DNA of 61,734 nt, taken from the NCBI GenBank assembly GCA_020441385.1, contig JAGRMG010000080.1, forward strand, positions 1 through 61,734, given 5' to 3'. Origin of the DNA: Paracoccaceae bacterium. GTDB taxonomy: Bacteria; Pseudomonadota; Alphaproteobacteria; Rhodobacterales; Rhodobacteraceae. Positions within the stretch are counted from its first letter, which is position 1. Each line of letters opens with the position of its first letter. The translations under genes were made by a program, and so were the position numbers. Below are positions 1 to 10,784 of this stretch, piece by piece. The notes under the pieces are model-generated. The model saw nothing but the letters and a program-made list of their open reading frames with translations. It was not told the origin of the DNA and ran no database searches.

Positions 1-484
1 CGCGGGCCACTTCCTCGGCCAGCGCCAGATAGCGCGAACCGGCGATGTCGCGGAAGAAGTCCGACTTGCGGTCGGCATCCGGGGCATACATGGCCGGGGC
101 CTCGCCGCGCAGGCGGCCGAACACCTCTTTCAGCGCCGCTTTCACGGCATCGGCGTTCTTCGCGAACCGCTCGCCCTTGACCTGGCGCAGACAGGTTTCT
201 TCCAGATCGTCGAGCTGTTCGAGGAACTGCTCGAGGCGGAAGGACCGTTCCAGGTCGGCGAGGAATTCCTCGACCTTGTCGTCAAGCCCGCGCTCGGCGT
301 CGAATTCGCGGCGGAACAGGGTAAAGCGCGCGTCGATCTGCGCCTCCTGGCTGGCAACCCGGCAGGCGGTGTCGTAGTTCGACCGCGAGTTGGTGATGCC
401 ACGCCCCAGGATGTCCTTGTTCTCGTCAAGGATGACCGCCTTGGTGGTGGTCGATCCCAGGTCGATCCCTACAAAGGTTTTCAT
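1..484 (-). CDS. bcrA: Benzoyl-CoA reductase subunit A (BcrA/BadF), N-terminal part
   Basis: This is the first 161 residues of an ASKHA-fold ATPase; the rest lies beyond the left edge. The protein opens with the phosphate-binding loop [16 protein letters not shown] at residues 5-20, followed by [14 protein letters not shown]. It then has a long acidic helical insertion typical of BcrA rather than the shorter BcrD. BcrA and BcrD couple ATP hydrolysis to electron transfer into BcrB/BcrC for dearomatisation of benzoyl-CoA. The ATG overlaps the stop of bcrB in an ATGA, so the two are translationally coupled. The order bcrC-bcrB-bcrA is that of Thauera aromatica, so bcrD and possibly a ferredoxin gene would be expected further left. 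The family is sure; BcrA rather than BcrD is inferred from the insertion and gene order. Confidence 0.9.
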   Translation of the reverse strand, partial: MKTFVGIDLGSTTTKAVILDENKDILGRGITNSRSNYDTACRVASQEAQIDARFTLFRREFDAERGLDDKVEEFLADLERSFRLEQFLEQLDDLEETCLRQVKGERFAKNADAVKAALKEVFGRLRGEAPAMYAPDADRKSDFFRDIAGSRYLALAEEVAR

Positions 485-1788
485 GCCGCGATTCCTTTCC
501 CGCTGCGTTTCTGTTCGACCATCTGGAAATAGCTTTCCAGGCGGTTCTTGACGTTGGCCGCCGAGAAATAGCGCGGATCGACCAGGTCGGTTTCGATGAA
601 GGCCGCCGGCTTGCCGGTGCGCTTTTCGACTTCGCGCATGATCAGCAGCTGGCCCGCCGAGAAGCTGTTGCAGCTCTTGATCGAGTTGATCAGCAGCCCG
701 TCGGCCTCGTATTCGTTGATGTAGTTGGACAACATCTCGATACGCATCGGCAGCGACCGGTTGGTATAGACGTTCAGGCAGTATTCCGCCAGCGATTCCA
801 GCGGCTTGCTGGGGTCGTGCCGGAAGCCCAGATCGTAGGTGCCGCCAACCTTGGTGTAGGACGAGGCGACCACGGTCGCGCCTTCCTCGTAGAACATCTT
901 CCAGAACTGGCGGAAGCTGGTGTAGTTGGGCGGACCCTCGACGACCAGGCGGTACTTTTCTTCCGCCATCGGCCCGTCGGGCGTGACCGGGCCGAGGCCC
1001 AGCTTGACCCGCTGGTCGACTTCCTCGCGCAGGAACTTGTAGTATTCGGTCGCGTCCTCGGTGCCGCGGAAGGCGCCGAAGATCGGGCCGATATAGTAGA
1101 TGCCGCCGAAATAGGCGTCGATCGGCGAGGGCTTGTTCTTGGCCGATTGCAGCACATGAACCAGGTCGTCCTCGGCCTTGGCCGATTCGGCCAGGTACTG
1201 GCGCAGGCGGTCGATGTCGAACTTGACGCCCGAGACCTGTTCCAGCGTCGGGATCACGTCTTCCTTGAACTGCTTGACCATGTAGTCGATCATGTTCTTG
1301 GTGATCTTGCCGTCGGCCATGTAGGGCGTCTGCATGAAGATGGTCGGGCACTTGTACTGCTCGCGCAGCAGTTCGAACCACTTCAGGAAGGTGAAGCAGC
1401 CGGTATAGGACAGCAGCAGCACGTCGGGCTTGGGCAGTTCCTTGCCGTTGGGCCCGATATTGCCCTTCATCATCATCCCGATGTCGGACTTCACATAGGT
1501 GCAGACGTCTTCGGAATGGCCGGCGCGTTCGGCTTCCATGATATAGCCGCCCGACTGCTTGCGCAGACCCGACTGGATGGCGTTGACCTCGGGCAGGTTG
1601 TTGACCAGGTCAAAGCACATGATCAGTTCGTTGAGGTTGCCGGGCACGAAGGTCGAACACACCTTGGCGCCGGTTTCAGGGGCGCTGGACAGACGCTCGT
1701 AATGCGCGGCCATCATCGCCTTCTGCTTGAGCATCGAGTCGTCCTTGAGGACCTCGGCGGCGGGTTTCTTGGCAGTGGTCGGTTTCAT
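481..1788 (-). CDS. bcrB: Benzoyl-CoA reductase subunit B
   Basis: This 435-residue protein belongs to the 2-hydroxyacyl-CoA dehydratase D-component family (BcrB/BcrC type). With BcrC it forms the catalytic module that binds benzoyl-CoA and a [4Fe-4S] cluster and takes two electrons to give cyclohexa-1,5-diene-1-carbonyl-CoA in the cytoplasm. Conserved cysteines appear at [21 protein letters not shown] and [13 protein letters not shown]. The chosen ATG (MKPTTAKK) overlaps the bcrC stop as ATGA; a GTG four codons upstream (MECSMKP) is less likely because all neighbours use this same coupling. It is followed directly by bcrA. Alternative dehydratases of the same family, such as 2-hydroxyglutaryl-CoA dehydratase, are unlikely given dch, oah and had in the same operon. 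Confidence 0.93.
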   Translation of the reverse strand: MKPTTAKKPAAEVLKDDSMLKQKAMMAAHYERLSSAPETGAKVCSTFVPGNLNELIMCFDLVNNLPEVNAIQSGLRKQSGGYIMEAERAGHSEDVCTYVKSDIGMMMKGNIGPNGKELPKPDVLLLSYTGCFTFLKWFELLREQYKCPTIFMQTPYMADGKITKNMIDYMVKQFKEDVIPTLEQVSGVKFDIDRLRQYLAESAKAEDDLVHVLQSAKNKPSPIDAYFGGIYYIGPIFGAFRGTEDATEYYKFLREEVDQRVKLGLGPVTPDGPMAEEKYRLVVEGPPNYTSFRQFWKMFYEEGATVVASSYTKVGGTYDLGFRHDPSKPLESLAEYCLNVYTNRSLPMRIEMLSNYINEYEADGLLINSIKSCNSFSAGQLLIMREVEKRTGKPAAFIETDLVDPRYFSAANVKNRLESYFQMVEQKRSGKGIAA

Positions 1789-2960
1789 GCTGCACTCCAC
1801 AGTTTGATCGAATCGACAAAGGTTCCGGCCTGTTCGCGGATCGGCTGCATCTGGCCGGAGTTCTCGGCGTACTTGAACGCGATGAAGGGCACGTCGGCGG
1901 CCTTGAGCACGTTCTGCATCATCGGCCGGTCCAGCAGCGCGGGGTCGCAGAAGCTGGTCGAGGCGAAGATGACGCCTTCGGCGTTGGCGTCACGCACCTG
2001 ACGCACAAGGAACTGGCCCTTCTCGGCCTCGTTCGGTTCGTATTTGGCAGCGGTCGACATCGACCGGTGCAGGAAGGCCTGGCTCAGGTTGTGGACCGGG
2101 TCGCCTTCGGTGGGCACGTCGTCCATCAGCCAGCGGCTGACCAGGACGAAGTCGTCATTGACCACATAGCAGCCCGACAGTTCCAGCGACTTGATCAGGT
2201 TCAGCGGGGGCTGTTCGCAGAACATGCCGGTCAGGACCACGCGGGAGTTGTCCTTGACCGGGCGCTGTTCGGCCGAGGCGGCGGCGACGTAGTCGCGCAC
2301 GAGCTGGGTATGTTCCTCGACCGGCAGGACCAGGCCGGCGCGCAGCACCAGGTAGGCTTCGGACGCGGGCGCGTTCCAGGGCTGGGACTGGCGCAGGGCG
2401 TAAAGCTCGGCGATGGCGCGGCGGTTCTCGTTGTAGACGGCGATCGAGGCGCGGATGTCGTCATCGGTGATCTTGCGCCCGGCGATGCCTTCGAGATCGT
2501 GCAGGAATTCGCGCATCTCGTTGGTGTAGAACTCGCCGCCGATCTCGTCGCGATAGGTCTGGGGCACGTCGAAATACTTGGAATAGACATCGGGGAAGAG
2601 CATCTTCCACATGCCCGAAAGGTTGCGGATCACGTCGCAGATCGACGGGAACAGCATGCCATCGACGAAATCCAGCCGCCCGGAGACGCCCAGTTCGATG
2701 GTCGAGCGCGGAATGCGGCAGATATAGCTCTGGTAGTAGGCGTCGCCGTGGATCACTTCCAGGTTGTCGCCCCCGCCCATGATGCCCAGCGGCAGCATGC
2801 CCGCGGCATGGATCAGTTCGCGCGGCACATAGAGCGGCATGAAGCCGATCACCTTGCGGCCGGGCTTTGCGGCCTTCCATTCGCGGGCCGCGTTGAAGTA
2901 CAGGTCCTCGTAAAGCGCCTCGCAGCGCGACACGATTTCGGAAACGGTTTTTTCGGTCAT
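1785..2960 (-). CDS. bcrC: Benzoyl-CoA reductase subunit C
   Basis: The product has 391 residues and is the second 2-hydroxyacyl-CoA dehydratase-like subunit, paralogous to BcrB. Family features include GFMPLYVPRELIHAAGMLP near residue 40, the cysteine in QSYICRIPRS, the SICDVIRNL segment and the C-terminal FASTSFCDPALLDRP. Together with BcrB it houses the substrate site of class I benzoyl-CoA reductase. The ATG is taken where it overlaps the dch stop (ATGA); a GTG four codons earlier exists but does not fit the coupling pattern of this operon. It is 5' of bcrB, as in Thauera. Confidence 0.93.
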   Translation of the reverse strand: MTEKTVSEIVSRCEALYEDLYFNAAREWKAAKPGRKVIGFMPLYVPRELIHAAGMLPLGIMGGGDNLEVIHGDAYYQSYICRIPRSTIELGVSGRLDFVDGMLFPSICDVIRNLSGMWKMLFPDVYSKYFDVPQTYRDEIGGEFYTNEMREFLHDLEGIAGRKITDDDIRASIAVYNENRRAIAELYALRQSQPWNAPASEAYLVLRAGLVLPVEEHTQLVRDYVAAASAEQRPVKDNSRVVLTGMFCEQPPLNLIKSLELSGCYVVNDDFVLVSRWLMDDVPTEGDPVHNLSQAFLHRSMSTAAKYEPNEAEKGQFLVRQVRDANAEGVIFASTSFCDPALLDRPMMQNVLKAADVPFIAFKYAENSGQMQPIREQAGTFVDSIKLWSAA

Positions 2961-3724
2961 CTGTTTTCCCACTTTGCTGGACGTTTCTCGATGAAAGCCT
3001 GAAGCCCCTCGACCGCATCACGCGTTGCCATCAGATCGTTCAGGTAAAGTGCCTCGACCTCGTCGAGGCGCGCTGCCATGCGGCGGCAGTATTCGGCCCG
3101 CGCGGCGCGCACGGCCATGCGCAAGGAACTTGCGCTTTTCGGTTTCAGGTGCTGTTCCACATAGGCCACGGCCACCGCTTCGGGATCGTCGGCCAGCACA
3201 TCGGCCAGGCCCATCTTGTAGGCGTCCTCGCCGCTGACCGAGCGGCCGGAATACAGCAGATCCTCGGCCCGCGCCTGCCCGACACGTTCGGGCAGCAGGC
3301 ACGAAGCGGCGGGCGCGAACACCCCCAGCATCATTTCCGGCTGGCCCAGGCTGGCCGAGGGCGCGGCGAAAATCGTGTGTCCCGCCATCGCCACTTCAAG
3401 CCCGCCGCCCAGGCACTGGCCGCGCACCGCGACCAGCACCGGAACCGGGTATTCCAGCATCCGCCGCACCAGCGCGTGCAGCGATTTCAGCATCGCGGCA
3501 CAGCTTTCGGGCAGATGTTCCTCGACCGAGGCGCCAAAGCTGAAATGCGGGCCTTCGGCCTCGACCAGCACGGCGCAGAGATCGCCGTTGCCGGACTGAT
3601 CGGCCAGGGCGGCGTCGAGCGCGGCAATCATCTGCGCGTCGACGATGTTCGCCTTGGGCCGGTTCAGCCGCAGCCGCAGCAGCGCGCCGTCCAGATCCGT
3701 GCTTATGGCCAGCGGCTGGCTCAT
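2957..3724 (-). CDS. dch: Cyclohexa-1,5-diene-1-carbonyl-CoA hydratase
   Basis: This 255-residue crotonase-fold enzyme adds water to the dienoyl-CoA made by benzoyl-CoA reductase, giving 6-hydroxycyclohex-1-ene-1-carbonyl-CoA. The oxyanion-hole segments are visible as EGPHFSFGASVEEH near residue 55 and GQCLGGGLEVAMAGH near residue 105. The phenylalanine-rich GASVEEH stretch is characteristic of dienoyl-CoA hydratases rather than FadB-type enoyl-CoA hydratases. The ATG overlaps the oah stop and the stop overlaps the bcrC ATG. The specific function rests mainly on the operon (oah and had upstream, bcrCBA downstream). Confidence 0.88.
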   Translation of the reverse strand: MSQPLAISTDLDGALLRLRLNRPKANIVDAQMIAALDAALADQSGNGDLCAVLVEAEGPHFSFGASVEEHLPESCAAMLKSLHALVRRMLEYPVPVLVAVRGQCLGGGLEVAMAGHTIFAAPSASLGQPEMMLGVFAPAASCLLPERVGQARAEDLLYSGRSVSGEDAYKMGLADVLADDPEAVAVAYVEQHLKPKSASSLRMAVRAARAEYCRRMAARLDEVEALYLNDLMATRDAVEGLQAFIEKRPAKWENR

Positions 3725-4842
3725 TTGCGCACACCCGGCATCATGGAGTCGATGAACTCGGGGGTCCATTTGGCGCCTTCGGCCAGTTCGCGGCGCAGCA
3801 GCGCGAAATCGACCTCGCGGCCCACTTCGCGGTTGCCTTCGTTGAAGGCGCGGAAGCCCATGTTGGCCTCGGTCATCATGTTGCCGCCCAGCCAGGCGCG
3901 GCTGTTTTCCTTGTTGGCGTTCCAGGCGTTCAGCTTGGGCTTGCGCAGTTCCTCGACCGACTTGGTGGTGCAGTCGGGGAAGGTCAGCAACAGCTTGGCG
4001 CACAGTTCCTCGACCTTCTCGTCCAGCGCGCTCAGGTCCATCTCGCCCTTTTTCATCAGCGCCTTGCCCTCGGCCAGCGCCTCGCCGGTCTTCATCTCGC
4101 CATGCAGCAGGCGGCCCCATTCGTCGGTGACGTAATTGGTTTCGACCATCGGGTTGGCGACGTATTTGCCATCGACCTTGAGGCCCGGCACGATGTCGGT
4201 GAGGATGCCCAGCCGCAGCGCCTTCTGCGCGGTGAAGCTTTCGCACAGCACGCCCGAGTTCATCGCCTGTTCGCAGCCGATCATCACCGGCAGGAAATCG
4301 GTCGAACCGCCGATCGCGGCCGAGCCGTGTTTCGGGCCGGCCTGGCCGAACCGCGCCATGTCCTGCGCGATCGAGAAGTCGCAGGCCATGCCGATTTCCT
4401 GGCCGCCGCCGATGCGCATGCCGTTGACGCGGCAGATCACCGGCTTGTCGCAGCCCAGGATGGCCGAGACCATGTCGTTGAACAGCCGCATGTACTGGCG
4501 GTACTCGTGCGGGCGACCGGCATAGTATTCGGCGTATTCCTTGGTGTTGCCGCCGGTGCAGAACGCCTTGTCGCCGGCAGCGGTGAACACCACCGCGTTG
4601 ACGTCGCGCATGTTCGATGCGGCGCGGAACGACAGGATCACCGATTTCACCATGTCGGTGGTGTAGGAGTTGTATTGCGCCGGGTTGTTCAGCGTGATCC
4701 AAACGTTGTAGAGGCCCTTGGCCTCGGTGCCGTCGGGCAGGCGCGCCGGGCGCCTTTCGAACAGCACCTTGTCGGATATGCCTTCGCGCGTGGCGTCGGA
4801 CACAAGGTCATGTGAAACGAAATCGAACTTGGCATAGTTCAT
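3721..4842 (-). CDS. oah: 6-Oxocyclohex-1-ene-1-carbonyl-CoA hydrolase
   Basis: The enzyme opens the ring: it hydrates and hydrolytically cleaves 6-oxocyclohex-1-ene-1-carbonyl-CoA to 3-hydroxypimelyl-CoA. At 373 residues it matches the unusually long crotonase family of Oah/BamA proteins. The crotonase core shows AAGDKAFCTGGNTKEYAEYY (oxyanion hole) and VNGMRIGGGQEIGMACDF, followed by FGQAGPKHGSAAIGGSTDF, and an extended C-terminal helical part. It lies 11 bp downstream of had and overlaps dch by an ATGA. The functional call is strong because the N-terminal extension and operon both match the anaerobic benzoate pathway. Confidence 0.93.
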   Translation of the reverse strand: MNYAKFDFVSHDLVSDATREGISDKVLFERRPARLPDGTEAKGLYNVWITLNNPAQYNSYTTDMVKSVILSFRAASNMRDVNAVVFTAAGDKAFCTGGNTKEYAEYYAGRPHEYRQYMRLFNDMVSAILGCDKPVICRVNGMRIGGGQEIGMACDFSIAQDMARFGQAGPKHGSAAIGGSTDFLPVMIGCEQAMNSGVLCESFTAQKALRLGILTDIVPGLKVDGKYVANPMVETNYVTDEWGRLLHGEMKTGEALAEGKALMKKGEMDLSALDEKVEELCAKLLLTFPDCTTKSVEELRKPKLNAWNANKENSRAWLGGNMMTEANMGFRAFNEGNREVGREVDFALLRRELAEGAKWTPEFIDSMMPGVRK

Positions 4843-4853
4843 GGTTTTCTCCC

Positions 4854-5918
4854 TCAGTTCCCCGGCACAAGGATTTGGCGCCGGACCATCTTGCCGTCGT
4901 GGACGGCCTGAAAAACGTCGTTGATGTCATCGAGCGGCTTCTGCTCGACGAAGGGGGCCAGCTTGACCTTGCCCGACAGGACAAGTTCCAGCGCGCCCGG
5001 GTAGAGATCGGGCGGGCAGCCCCAGTTGCCCAGAAGCCGGGCGTGGAAGGCCATCAGGTTGGACAGGCGCACCTCGACCTTGTCCATGGTGAAGCCGACC
5101 ACGCACATGGTGGCGCCATGCACCAGCAGGCCGAAGGCCGCGGTCTGGCCGGCACTGGTGCCGGAACATTCCATGATGATCCATTCCGTGGTGCGCAGCC
5201 CGTTCTGCTTGGCGAAACCGATGATTTCCTTCTTGAGCGCACGCGAATCGAATTCCCGCGCGTTCAGCGTCAGCGCGGCGCCAAAGTCCCTGACCGCGTC
5301 GAGCTTGGCCTGCGCCACGTCGATGGCGACCACGGTCGCCCCCAGCGCGGCGGCGACCTGCACGGCATAGCCGCCGACCCCGCCGACGCCGTTCACGATG
5401 ACCAAATCGCCTTGCCCGATGCCGGCCTGCACCGCCGCCTGGTAGGGCGTGGTCAGCGCGTCGGCCACGACCGACACGTCGGCCAGTTCCAGCCCGACCG
5501 CCTTCAGGCGATCCATGTCCACCGGGCACAGCCCGCGCGCCGGAACCGTGATGTGGCTGGCGAATCCGCCCTGGATGTCGTTGCCGGGCATCTTCTGGTT
5601 GCGGCAGATGGTGCCCTTGCCGCGCTGGCACAGGTCGCATTCGCCGCAGGGCATGACCGCGGGCACGATCACCTTGCGGCCCATCCAGTCCTCTGCGCCC
5701 TCGCCGGCCTGCACCACGGTGCCGCTGATCTCGTGGCCCAGGCACAGCGGCAGCGGCTGGTTGGTGCGCACGCCGTCATAGTAATAGCCCAGGTCGGTAT
5801 GGCAGACGCCGCAGCCGGCAATCTCGACGACGACTTCGCCGGCCTTGGGCGAATCGATCTCGAACTCGACCTTTTGCAGCGGCTCGTCGCCCGAAACCAT
5901 CATCCAGCGTGTCGGCAT
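4854..5918 (-). CDS. had: 6-Hydroxycyclohex-1-ene-1-carbonyl-CoA dehydrogenase
   Basis: This 354-residue zinc-dependent medium-chain alcohol dehydrogenase oxidises the hydroxyl made by Dch, giving 6-oxocyclohex-1-ene-1-carbonyl-CoA with NAD+ as acceptor. It shows the catalytic zinc ligands in [10 protein letters not shown] and LGHEISG, the structural-zinc cluster [15 protein letters not shown], and the Rossmann motif GVGGVGG. It is the first gene of the minus-strand benzoyl-CoA operon, divergent from korA, so its upstream region likely carries the operon promoter. A broad ADH function cannot be excluded from sequence alone, but gene context fixes the role. Confidence 0.9.
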   Translation of the reverse strand: MPTRWMMVSGDEPLQKVEFEIDSPKAGEVVVEIAGCGVCHTDLGYYYDGVRTNQPLPLCLGHEISGTVVQAGEGAEDWMGRKVIVPAVMPCGECDLCQRGKGTICRNQKMPGNDIQGGFASHITVPARGLCPVDMDRLKAVGLELADVSVVADALTTPYQAAVQAGIGQGDLVIVNGVGGVGGYAVQVAAALGATVVAIDVAQAKLDAVRDFGAALTLNAREFDSRALKKEIIGFAKQNGLRTTEWIIMECSGTSAGQTAAFGLLVHGATMCVVGFTMDKVEVRLSNLMAFHARLLGNWGCPPDLYPGALELVLSGKVKLAPFVEQKPLDDINDVFQAVHDGKMVRRQILVPGN

Positions 5919-5960
5919 TCCTGTCTTCCCCTTGCGTTTTCGGCCCCGCGTTCGTGCGTG

Positions 5961-6021
5961 TTGACAGGGCTCGCGATCTCTATTACCGTAAAGTGGTACT
6001 CGATTACTGATTTAGCGTCAA
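5961..6021. promoter_or_regulatory. Candidate overlapping divergent promoters of had and korA
   Basis: The 170-bp divergent region holds a plus-strand TTGACA at 5961-5966, then 17 bp, then TACCGT at 5984-5989. It also holds a minus-strand TTGACG (6021-6016), then 17 bp, then TACCAC (5998-5993). The two -10 elements abut in the near-symmetrical TACCGTAAAGTGGTA. This geometry would make the two promoters overlap and compete or share one regulator site. It is read by eye; no transcription data support it. Confidence 0.4.
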
Positions 6022-6088
6022 CCACCAAAAACAGGCAGGTTCGGGAAAGCTGATCCGGGACCGCCGAAGCGAGGAACGGAACACCGAT

Positions 6089-7825
6089 ATGAACGCCTCT
6101 TCACATCACGCGAAAAACGTCTCCTTCGCGATCGTCGGCACCGGCGGCGCCGGCGCGGTCACGTCGGGCAAGATTCTGCTCGAGGCCGCCGGCAAGGCCG
6201 GCTGGTACGGGCTGATGAACCTGTCCGTGGGGCCGCAGATTCGCGGCGGCGAGGCGGCGGCGCTGGTCCGGCTTTCGACCGAACCGGCCGCCACGATGTC
6301 CAAGGATTTCGACATCCTGGTCGCCATCGACTGGAAGAACGCCGAGCGGTTCATCAGCGCGATGCCGGTGGCGAAGGGCGGTCTGGTGATCTGCGACCCG
6401 ACGGCGGGCAGCCCGCCGAAGGCGGTGCTCGAGGCCGAATGCACGATCATCGAATGCCCGATCGGCGAACTGGCCAAATCGGTCGAGGGCGGACGCGAGA
6501 ACATGATCTCGATCGGGCTGGTGGCGCAACTGATCGGTCTGCCTCTCCAGCGGGTGATGGACGTGGTCGGCGCCAAGCTGGCGCGCAAGGGCGAATCGGC
6601 CGTCACCAACGGCCGGCTCTGCATCGAGGCCGGCATGGAAGCCGCTGCCGATTTCGGCCAGGCGTTCCCGCTGGCCCCCGCGCCCGAACAGCAGGGCAAG
6701 CGGTGGCTGATCACCGGCAACGAGGCGGTGGGCTATGGCGCGCTCAAGGGCGGGCTGCAATTCGCCGCCGCCTATCCGATCACGCCCGCCACCGAGGTTC
6801 TGGAATACCTCGCCCCGGCGCTGGCCGGCATCGGCGGCGCGCTGGTTCAGGCCGAGGACGAGCTGTCCTCGATCAACATGATCATCGGCGCCTCCTTCGG
6901 CGGGCGCCCGTCGCTGACCGCGACCTCGGGCCCCGGCCTGTCGCTGATGATGGAAAGCCTCGGCCTGGCCGCCGCGTCGGAAACCCCCATCGTCGTGGTG
7001 GACGTGATGCGCGCCGGCCCCTCGACCGGCATCGCCACCAAGTCGGAACAATCCGACCTCAACATCGCCGTCTACGGCTTTCACGGCGACGCGCCGCATG
7101 TGGTGGTGGCGCCGCTGGGCGTGGCCGACTGCCTGTTCACCGGACAATGGGCGATGCATATCGCCGAAACCCTGCAAACCCCGGTCATCGTGCTGTCCGA
7201 CCAGTCCATCGGCCAGTCCCGCGTGCTGATCGACCGGCCCGCCGATGTCAGCTTCCTGACCCGGCGCAAGACCTATGAACCCACCGGCGAGGTCTACAAG
7301 CGCTACGCGATCACCGCCGACGGCGTGTCGCCGATGGCGCTGCCCGGCCAGGCCGGCGGCCAGTACACCGCCGACGGGCTGACCCATACCGAGCGCGGAT
7401 CGCCCTCCAGCGCCAAGCGCGACCAGAAGGAACAGATGGACAAGCGCCTGCACAAGCTGGAGGCGTTCGATTTCGGCAACTACTGGGGCGTGAACGAAGG
7501 CAAGGGCGACACGGTGATCCTGACCTGGGGGTCGCTGACCGGGGCGGCGCGCGAGGCGCTGTCGCTGCTGGCCGATGACGGCATCGACGCGCGCCTGGTG
7601 TCGCTGCGCCAGGTTTCGCCCTTCCCCGTGGCGGCGCTGAACGGCGCGCTGGAAGGTGCCCGGCGGGTACTGTTCGTCGAACAGAGCCACTCGGGCCAGT
7701 TCTACCGCCATGTGCGTTCGAATATCGACCTGCCCTTTGAAATCCGCAAACTGCACCGCGAAGGGCCCGATCTGATCGGCCCGGACGAGATTGCCACCCA
7801 GATCCGCGATTGGAGCGTCCAATGA
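6089..7825 (+). CDS. korA: 2-Oxoacid:ferredoxin oxidoreductase, fused gamma-alpha subunit
   Basis: The 578-residue protein combines a gamma domain (about residues 10-190, starting GTGGAGAVTSGKILL) with the alpha domain of 2-oxoacid:acceptor oxidoreductases (from about 205, with the YPITPATE motif at 229-236). A KorA subunit of this fused type, with a KorB partner, occurs in the benzoate gene cluster of Thauera aromatica, where 2-oxoglutarate oxidation regenerates the reduced ferredoxin used by benzoyl-CoA reductase. Its divergent position from the had-bcr operon here argues for the same job. The stop overlaps the korB ATG. The substrate could instead be phenylglyoxylate, since a PadB-like gene is nearby and padEFGHI are not seen. 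Confidence 0.85.
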   Translation: MNASSHHAKNVSFAIVGTGGAGAVTSGKILLEAAGKAGWYGLMNLSVGPQIRGGEAAALVRLSTEPAATMSKDFDILVAIDWKNAERFISAMPVAKGGLVICDPTAGSPPKAVLEAECTIIECPIGELAKSVEGGRENMISIGLVAQLIGLPLQRVMDVVGAKLARKGESAVTNGRLCIEAGMEAAADFGQAFPLAPAPEQQGKRWLITGNEAVGYGALKGGLQFAAAYPITPATEVLEYLAPALAGIGGALVQAEDELSSINMIIGASFGGRPSLTATSGPGLSLMMESLGLAAASETPIVVVDVMRAGPSTGIATKSEQSDLNIAVYGFHGDAPHVVVAPLGVADCLFTGQWAMHIAETLQTPVIVLSDQSIGQSRVLIDRPADVSFLTRRKTYEPTGEVYKRYAITADGVSPMALPGQAGGQYTADGLTHTERGSPSSAKRDQKEQMDKRLHKLEAFDFGNYWGVNEGKGDTVILTWGSLTGAAREALSLLADDGIDARLVSLRQVSPFPVAALNGALEGARRVLFVEQSHSGQFYRHVRSNIDLPFEIRKLHREGPDLIGPDEIATQIRDWSVQ

Positions 7826-8652
7826 ACATCCAGGCCAAGGCCCACAAGGCCAGCGACTACAAATCCGACATCACCCCGATCTGGTGCCCGGGCTGCGGCG
7901 ATTTCCATGTGCTGCTGTCGATCACCAAGGCGCTGGCCTCGCTGGGCCGCGCGCCCGAGGATATCGCCGTTGTCTCGGGCATCGGCTGTTCCTCGCGGAT
8001 CCCGGCCTATACCAACTGCTATGGCTTTCACGGCGTGCATGGCCGGTCGCTGGCGGTGGCCGCGGGGCTCAAGGTCGCCCGCCCCGACCTGACCGTGATG
8101 GCGATGAGCGGGGACGGCGACGGGTTTTCCATCGGCGGCAACCATTTCCTGCACGCCTGCCGGCGCAACGTGGACATGACCTATGTGGTGATGGACAACC
8201 GCGTCTACGGCATGACCAAGGGCCAGCCATCGCCGACCACCGAACCGGACTGGGACAGCGCGCTGTCGCCGGGCGGCACCGGCCTTTCGCCGTTCCATCC
8301 GCTCGTGATCGCGCTGGCCTCGGGTGCCAATTTCGTGGCGCGCGAATTCTCGGGCGACATCAAGGCCTGCACCAACACCATCGCCGAGGCGGTGCGCCAT
8401 CCCGGCTTTTCCTTCGTCGAGATCCTCAGCCCCTGCGTCACCTTCCGCCCCGACGAGAAGGAATGGAAGAACCAGGTCCACAAGGCCGCGGTCGAGGAAA
8501 CCGACGACCCGGCCCGCGCCGCGCGCCGCATCATGACCGATGACGGCATGAACACCGGCATCCTGTATCGCGGCAAGCGCAAGCCCTATTTCGCGTCCGT
8601 GTCCGACACGATCAAGGACGTCACGCCGCTCGAGGCCGCCTTCGAGGTCTGA
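7822..8652 (+). CDS. korB: 2-Oxoacid:ferredoxin oxidoreductase, beta subunit
   Basis: The 276-residue subunit binds thiamine diphosphate and a [4Fe-4S] cluster. It has CPGCGD at residues 22-27, SGIGCSSR, and the TPP-binding run SGDGDGFSIGGNHF. With KorA it oxidatively decarboxylates a 2-oxoacid to the acyl-CoA and reduces ferredoxin. The ATG in the ATGA overlap with korA is preferred over an upstream non-ATG start. No ferredoxin-like 2x[4Fe-4S] delta subunit is encoded next to it, consistent with the two-gene KorAB type. A hairpin terminator follows. Confidence 0.87.
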   Translation: MNIQAKAHKASDYKSDITPIWCPGCGDFHVLLSITKALASLGRAPEDIAVVSGIGCSSRIPAYTNCYGFHGVHGRSLAVAAGLKVARPDLTVMAMSGDGDGFSIGGNHFLHACRRNVDMTYVVMDNRVYGMTKGQPSPTTEPDWDSALSPGGTGLSPFHPLVIALASGANFVAREFSGDIKACTNTIAEAVRHPGFSFVEILSPCVTFRPDEKEWKNQVHKAAVEETDDPARAARRIMTDDGMNTGILYRGKRKPYFASVSDTIKDVTPLEAAFEV

Positions 8653-8686
8653 TCGGCCGCCCCGAGGATCACGGCGCATCTCGTGC

Positions 8687-8716
8687 AACGGCTCCCGTCC
8701 CGGGGGCCGTTTTGTT
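8687..8716 (+). terminator. Rho-independent terminator after korB
   Basis: AACGGC (8687-8692) pairs with GCCGTT (8706-8711), with further C/G pairing inside the loop. A T-rich tail (TTTTGTTGTTG) follows. It lies 34 bp after the korB stop and separates the kor operon from nirS. Confidence 0.7.
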
Positions 8717-8761
8717 GTTGTGTGAACCAAATGGTCAATAGGACGCAGACGCACGAATTGA

Positions 8762-10630
<1,869 letters not shown>

Positions 10631-10645
10631 CGGGTTGGGAGGCGG

Positions 10646-10686
10646 AACCGGGCGGCGTCCGAAAGGGCGTCGCCCGGTTTCGTTTT
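10646..10686 (+). terminator. Terminator after nirS
   Basis: AACCGGGCG (10646-10654) is complementary to CGCCCGGTT (10671-10679), with an additional inner stem and a short T-run (CGTTTTCG) following. It lies 16 bp after the nirS stop codon. Confidence 0.75.
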
Positions 10687-10784
10687 CGCGGGTTGCCTCT
10701 CGGGCGGCCGCGAGCGTCCGGGTCGGCGTGTTCACCGGCCGGGGCGGGGCCGGTATCGCGGTATCGACCTGCCGGTTTTTCCGC

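Noticed and set aside
817-2001. Long plus-strand open frames antisense to bcrB/bcrC (and similar frames opposite most genes)
   Set aside because: They mirror the coding frame of the high-GC gene on the other strand, have no family features and lack ribosome-binding sites. The minus-strand proteins are clearly recognisable.
2957-4702. A 581-codon minus-strand frame running through oah into dch
   Set aside because: Only its last 255 codons (from 3724) match a crotonase. The earlier part is an out-of-frame reading of oah, so dch starts at 3724.
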